From Bacteroidaceae bacterium (GTDB taxonomy: Bacteria > Bacteroidota > Bacteroidia > Bacteroidales > Bacteroidaceae): a stretch of 11,405 nucleotides of DNA. The stretch spans positions 1-11,405 of the forward strand of contig JAFNWA010000319.1 in assembly GCA_017383665.1 (NCBI GenBank), in the 5' to 3' direction. Positions 7,048 through 11,405 of this stretch are shown piece after piece (within the stretch, counting starts at the first letter, position 1; each line of letters begins with the position of its first letter). Below the pieces are notes generated by a model. That model worked only from the letters and a program-made list of their open reading frames with translations. It was not told the DNA's origin and made no database searches. Position numbers and translations under genes: made by a program.

Positions 7048-9693
7048 TCAATTATCAAGAACTATGGCATCACAACCGCGTATGTCCTGAGTCCTGTCAT
7101 ATATAAGGGTGTAATATCCTGCGTATATGTAATCGCATACCGATGACATATCGATTGAAATGTTCGGATTATCGGCAATCTCAAAATACATGATGTAAGG
7201 AGAGATTGTATCCTCGATTTTGCGGAGGTCGTTACCACCGATGCAGAACACTGCCATTGAAGGGCATGTGTAAAGACCTGTAGGCCACTCCTTGAGTATG
7301 CGGTTACCGTTCTCGTCACGCTGATAACGGATGAAGAAACGGCTCAATGTTGATATGCTCAATGGTTTTGTGGGGAAAGAAGAGAAGCGGTTATAGCTCA
7401 AATCCATACCCGAAAGATAGGGCAATGTACGCGCATAGAAATCATCGGGCAACTCACTCAAGTAGTTATAACTTAGGTCAAGCGCCTCGAGCAGGTAAGT
7501 TTTGTCACCCTCAAGCGAACCCTTGGGAATCTCTTTCATACCATTACCGGCCAGAATAAGCTGGTTCATTGGTGAGCCGGTCTTGAAAAGTATTCCGGGG
7601 AAAGTCTCCAGGCGGTTGTTTGTAATATTTACTGCCGAAGAGTTTATACCCTTGAAGTTGTCGCCGTTCTCAAATCCCGAAATCTTGTTGTAAGAGAAAT
7701 CGACAGACTGCATTACATATACCGATTTTGCATTGAAAATATCGGGGAAGAGGGTCATCTCGTTGTTTTTTGCACTAAAACTCTCAAGTTGTGAATAACC
7801 GCAGAAGTATCCATCGGGGGCTGCTGTCAGTTTCTCAATCTTGTTGTAGTCGAAGTACACCTTGGCAAGGGTTATCTCCTTACCGAACGGATGAACTGTT
7901 TTCAACTGGTTATTGGTGCAGTCAATCATTCCAAGCTTGGTCATCTTGCGGAGTTCATCGTAAGATGGTGTCTCCTCGAGGTTGTTGAAACCAAGATACA
8001 GCACCTGCAACCTGTCACCGCAGTTACCGTTGATTATTGCCTCCCAATCAGCTTTTAATTGCTCTCCCGAGATACCCTTATTGCTTGCAACATTAAGCAT
8101 CTGTAATTCGGGCAATGCTGTAAGCATATCAACAGGCAAGCCTTTAAGTTTAGGACAGTTGAAAATCTCAATGTCATACAGATTTGTAAGATTCTCCCAA
8201 CTGAGCGAATCGTTCTCGTAAGGAGAGCCCGGCTCAATATCACGGAAGAAACTATCTACTTCAATAGGACAGTTTGCAATGAAGAACTGCTGCAGGTTGG
8301 TACAACGCTGCAGAGCCTTTGAAATACCTACAATACCGTTTGTCATATCACCGAAATGGATTCCTTTCAAAGAGATTCCCTTCCTTATCGGTTTCTCATT
8401 GGGATCCATCTCTATTGTCTTCTGCCACAATGCCGAATAGCCTGTGCGGAAGTCCTTCTCAAGCACCCTGTCGGCATAATCCATGCGTATTGCACTCATC
8501 TGTTCAGCTGTCATGTCCGGTGTTATGCGACCGAATAGGTGACCACCCAAGAGGTCGGAGTGGCTGCTAAGATATAGGATTGAAAGTTCTGTTAACTGAC
8601 CGATCGCATCGGGCACCACACCCTTTGGGCCGAAGCCCTCGAGAGAGATTGTTGCCACACGACCATTGGCGTCGAGTTGCACACCTGGCTGCTGACCCCA
8701 CAAATCAATATCCTTGTTGAAATTCCAATTCACTCCATCGGCCAAAGCATCACCGACATAGCTCCAGTTTGGACCATCAAGAGCCTCCCAAATTTCCTTC
8801 AATGCAACATAGTCCTTTATATACTCGGCAGTCTCAGACATGTTGATGGGAACATTCACATCCTTGGTATCGACATCGTTCTCAACGACAAAGGTTTCCT
8901 GAGTGCTGTTGTTCTCAACAGCAAGCGTTGTCTTTCCCTTCTTATCGGAATAGGTCACGCAATGGTGCACACGGTACTCACCGGCCTTGAGCCAGACAAG
9001 AGTATCGCACAATGCGTATGATGTCTCGGCATTTGCACCGGGATAGAGGGTCTCGTCGGCCGAGCCCTGACCAAAGCCCTCGGTATATTTTACGGCAATC
9101 TTTTCAAAGGTTGTCAGTTCCTTTGTAAAGAGGTTCTGCACAGTAATATCGACAGTCTTTATATCACTGAAAGGATAGTAGCCATCACTGCCCACACCGC
9201 GTGTCTGTAAGCCCTCCTTCACAAGTTTGAACGATACACGGCCACGCTCAACAACATCGGGAGTGATATGCTGGACATACAAGCCACCGGGTACAATCTC
9301 AAAGACACAACCCTCTACATCCCTTGTCTGTATCACCTTGTCAAGCTGGTCATACAAGACATATCCGATAAGACTGTATTCACCGGGCAAAAGGCGTAGC
9401 TTGTCGCTGCGCAAGCCATATTCTGCACTCTCCTCGTTGTAGGCATTGAGCAGGAGTGTCTGCTCGATTGTATGGCCATCACACTGAAGATATACCTTGA
9501 TTTTCTTCGCATCGGCTATGCTTTCCAGTCTGTCGACAGAACGGGTAGCAGCCTGTCCCACCTTGAACTGCACATAGCCATACTGCACCGTTTGGTTCTC
9601 ATCTTCCTCGGAGCAGCCGACCAATGCCACTCCTGTGAGCGACATTATCAACAACATTAAATATATTCGTATTCTGTTCATAACTTCAAACAT
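7048..9693 (-). CDS. Large DUF4458-like lipoprotein with leucine-rich repeats
   Basis: The 881-residue product has a lipoprotein signal (lipobox LVGC, Cys27, then SEEDEN). Two DUF4458-like beta domains follow in tandem (about 38-145 and 150-287). They share the pattern V-x-FK, TR, and a PGEY/AGEY turn followed by a YxD segment. An LRR N-cap at 295-345 (EALDGPNW, VNWN, DANGRVATISL) opens an LRR domain to about 850. The best units are ALDLSYNYLSELPDDF (737-752) and GMDLSYNRFSSFP (762-774). Residues about 380-440 interrupt the repeats with a helical, charged insertion. ATG 9681 is also plausible, since it starts MNRIRIYLMLL with positive charge; ATG 9693 lies 3 nt after the previous stop. The likely role is a surface protein-binding adhesin or receptor in the same apparatus as the S8 protease; the binding partner is not known. 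Confidence 0.9.
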   Translation of the reverse strand: MFEVMNRIRIYLMLLIMSLTGVALVGCSEEDENQTVQYGYVQFKVGQAATRSVDRLESIADAKKIKVYLQCDGHTIEQTLLLNAYNEESAEYGLRSDKLRLLPGEYSLIGYVLYDQLDKVIQTRDVEGCVFEIVPGGLYVQHITPDVVERGRVSFKLVKEGLQTRGVGSDGYYPFSDIKTVDITVQNLFTKELTTFEKIAVKYTEGFGQGSADETLYPGANAETSYALCDTLVWLKAGEYRVHHCVTYSDKKGKTTLAVENNSTQETFVVENDVDTKDVNVPINMSETAEYIKDYVALKEIWEALDGPNWSYVGDALADGVNWNFNKDIDLWGQQPGVQLDANGRVATISLEGFGPKGVVPDAIGQLTELSILYLSSHSDLLGGHLFGRITPDMTAEQMSAIRMDYADRVLEKDFRTGYSALWQKTIEMDPNEKPIRKGISLKGIHFGDMTNGIVGISKALQRCTNLQQFFIANCPIEVDSFFRDIEPGSPYENDSLSWENLTNLYDIEIFNCPKLKGLPVDMLTALPELQMLNVASNKGISGEQLKADWEAIINGNCGDRLQVLYLGFNNLEETPSYDELRKMTKLGMIDCTNNQLKTVHPFGKEITLAKVYFDYNKIEKLTAAPDGYFCGYSQLESFSAKNNEMTLFPDIFNAKSVYVMQSVDFSYNKISGFENGDNFKGINSSAVNITNNRLETFPGILFKTGSPMNQLILAGNGMKEIPKGSLEGDKTYLLEALDLSYNYLSELPDDFYARTLPYLSGMDLSYNRFSSFPTKPLSISTLSRFFIRYQRDENGNRILKEWPTGLYTCPSMAVFCIGGNDLRKIEDTISPYIMYFEIADNPNISIDMSSVCDYIYAGYYTLIYDRTQDIRGCDAIVLDN

Positions 9694-9696
9694 TTA

Positions 9697-11220
9697 TTAT
9701 TGAGTTACGGGTCTTATGACAAGAGCCTTGATGTTTATATTTCCTGTATTATACAAGCGCATAATTACCATTTCCTTCTCTTTTAATGATGCAGGAACTT
9801 TAATGGTAAAGCTGTATGTACCATCATCGCCAACAACGGATTTTGGACTTCCCCAAGTTGATAGGAAATGAGATTTATAGTTGCTGCCGGCCAATTCAAC
9901 AATAGCAATGCTGCCACCCCAGTCTTCAGTTGTCAATTTTGAATTGATTGTGTAGCTCTCACCGGGAACGAGGTTGCAGGCCATAAGGTCTGTGATTGTG
10001 AAGTCACTGCACAACGACTCATAATACTCCTCCTCGACAACACATGATACATCGACACCGTTAGCATCGGTAATTATAAAGCCATCGGTATCCTTGAACT
10101 CCTTCTGCTCAAGTGCAGCTACCACATAATTGACATTGTTATCGATGAATGTATCGACATCGGTGCTGACAGCAAGAGAATCCATTAAACTTTCATACTT
10201 TGTAGTGGGGACAGCAAAGAGATATCCCGAACGTGAACCTGACTCCAATGCAGCAACAGAGACACTCAACTGTGAGAGGTCGTTTTCGTCCTGTGATGTA
10301 AGAATCCAGGAATCGTCGGCACCCATCTTCTCAAGTTTTCCATCATTCACCTGGAATGGAATCAACTTGTAGTCATAATTGAAACAGGTTACAGAGAATG
10401 TAAGTGCATTCTCTACAATTGTCTCTACATTTTCACCCGAAGCAGACAAACTCTCCTGAATGAATGTCTTTCCGTCGGGCGACACCTTCCAGCCCCAAGG
10501 AGTGTAGTCACCCTCAATGCTCATCAGTGTAGGCTCCATACCCACATACGCTACAGGAACTTCATAAACCACGCTGCGGTCAACATTACCGAAGATGACA
10601 GTTCCCTCTTTCTCAAATGGAACATAGGCTGTAGCCACATTCAAGGTAAAACCGCCGTCAAGCGCCACTGGTGCTGCAAGCCAAACGGGACAATCGAGTA
10701 TCGAGCAATCGAAATTTGCAACAGGAGCAACCCAAGCAGTCGCATCGGTACCCATCTCAATTCTGTCAAGCGCCTCGCCTTCACGTGACAAGAGCGCAAA
10801 CTCATGCTCCTCGCCCTTGCGTTCAATAGTCGCTACACTTTTTGACACACCGCCGGCAATAACAGTAACGTTGGCCTTTGCATCGCCGAAACCACGCGCG
10901 TCGTTGGTAACCTTTATATATACGGTGTGTGTACCCTCACCATCCTGAATGTCGTTGTAAAACTCACCGTCGCTCTGCAATGATAGCTTTAGCCACATCT
11001 TGTCACTGCTAAGATGCCAAGCCCCGTCTGAAACAAGTTCAAACGAGCTTAAAACACTCTCGCAACTGTCAAGTGCTGCAATGTCAAGCGCAGCCGGTGC
11101 TGTAAAGGAGACATTGACAGGCACAAGTTCTTCCTCCTCGGAACAAGCCGAAACCCAGCAACAGAGTACCATTGCGAGGCAGGCCATATACCATTTGCTT
11201 ATATATCTCATATTCTTCAT
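9697..11220 (-). CDS. Ig/BACON-like lipoprotein, DUF5003 type
   Basis: The 507-residue product carries a lipoprotein signal (lipobox VSAC, Cys26) followed by the strongly acidic SEEEE. The N-terminal part (about 36-135) has the pattern of a BACON-like Ig domain, with DGAWHLSSDKMWLKL at 65-79 and a closing strand near 115-134. A second beta module (about 138-226) and a longer region (about 230-507) resemble DUF5003-type proteins of Bacteroidetes. The C-terminus is beta-rich (DGTYSFTIKVPASL at 466-479) and may be a carbohydrate- or protein-binding sandwich. No enzyme motif is visible. Start ATG 11220 is used; ATG 11211 is an alternative. It is 11 nt after the upstream partial gene and 3 nt before the DUF4458-LRR gene. 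The family assignment rests on recalled architecture, so it is less certain than lipoprotein status. Confidence 0.8.
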   Translation of the reverse strand: MKNMRYISKWYMACLAMVLCCWVSACSEEEELVPVNVSFTAPAALDIAALDSCESVLSSFELVSDGAWHLSSDKMWLKLSLQSDGEFYNDIQDGEGTHTVYIKVTNDARGFGDAKANVTVIAGGVSKSVATIERKGEEHEFALLSREGEALDRIEMGTDATAWVAPVANFDCSILDCPVWLAAPVALDGGFTLNVATAYVPFEKEGTVIFGNVDRSVVYEVPVAYVGMEPTLMSIEGDYTPWGWKVSPDGKTFIQESLSASGENVETIVENALTFSVTCFNYDYKLIPFQVNDGKLEKMGADDSWILTSQDENDLSQLSVSVAALESGSRSGYLFAVPTTKYESLMDSLAVSTDVDTFIDNNVNYVVAALEQKEFKDTDGFIITDANGVDVSCVVEEEYYESLCSDFTITDLMACNLVPGESYTINSKLTTEDWGGSIAIVELAGSNYKSHFLSTWGSPKSVVGDDGTYSFTIKVPASLKEKEMVIMRLYNTGNINIKALVIRPVTQ

Positions 11221-11231
11221 CTTATACTTGA

Positions 11232-11405
11232 TTAGTATCCTTCGCGTTTAAGTTTCTCGGCCTCATCATCACTTATCCACTCAACAGCATTCACGAATGT
11301 TCCGACTGTATTCGTACCCTCTGCCATTCCCGGAACATATAGTGTCATGTATTGGAATATAAACTTCTCGCAACTGCTGAAGTATGATGTGTATGCCGTT
11401 GGTTG
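11232..11405 (-). CDS. C-terminal end of an unidentified protein (cut by window edge)
   Basis: The minus-strand frame stays open from the window edge to a TAA at 11232-11234, giving 57 residues ending EWISDDEAEKLKREGY. It is not a shadow of another gene, follows the same strand and codon style, and stops 11 nt before the next start, so it is the preceding operon member. The piece contains FIFQYMTLYVPGM and a DDEAEKLKREGY tail. I do not recognise the family; a further extracellular binding lipoprotein or a SusD-like protein are possible but unsupported. Confidence 0.75.
   Translation of the reverse strand, partial: QPTAYTSYFSSCEKFIFQYMTLYVPGMAEGTNTVGTFVNAVEWISDDEAEKLKREGY

Noticed and set aside
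831..11405. Polysaccharide utilisation locus
   Set aside because: No SusC, glycoside hydrolase or lyase is visible here, and SusD cannot be shown from the partial gene at the edge; the protease points to a protein target instead.

Overview
The window looks like a chromosomal segment from a member of the Bacteroidales. The evidence is the N-terminus of a Bacteroidetes-type Rho factor with a long charged insertion, a TAnnTTTG-type -7 element, an almost complete lack of Shine-Dalgarno sequences, lipoprotein signals followed by acidic residues, and domain families typical of this order (BACON, DUF4458, DUF5003-like, DUF4369-thioredoxin, DUF1573). I cannot fix the genus. Every convincing gene lies on the minus strand, so transcription runs from high to low coordinates.

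Region 1 (11405 down to 831) is a tightly packed run of eight genes with gaps of 2-23 nt, very probably one operon whose promoter lies beyond position 11405. In transcription order it encodes: the C-terminus of an unidentified protein; a large Ig/BACON-like (DUF5003-type) lipoprotein; an 881-residue lipoprotein with two DUF4458-like domains and a leucine-rich-repeat (LRR) tail; a 569-residue lipoprotein with two BACON domains and an LRR tail; a subtilisin-family (S8) protease lipoprotein with an intact catalytic triad; a secreted DUF1573 protein; a small lipocalin-like lipoprotein; and a DUF4369/TlpA-like lipoprotein whose thioredoxin CxxC is missing. Six of the seven complete products are lipoproteins. 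Five of those have an acidic stretch soon after the lipidated cysteine, as in Bacteroidetes proteins exported to the cell surface.

Region 2 (643-830) is the only sizeable intergenic stretch. It holds an inverted repeat that may end the operon, a candidate promoter, a palindrome at the predicted transcription start, and a leader of about 110 nt in front of rho. Region 3 (1-642) is the first 214 codons of rho, cut by the window edge.

The most plausible reading, which is inference, is that the operon builds a surface protein-binding and protein-cleaving apparatus: LRR and Ig-like lipoproteins would capture or scaffold a protein target, the S8 lipoprotein would cleave it, and the DUF1573 and redox-dead TlpA-like proteins would assist in the periplasm. 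No mobile element, tRNA, rRNA or CRISPR array is visible.
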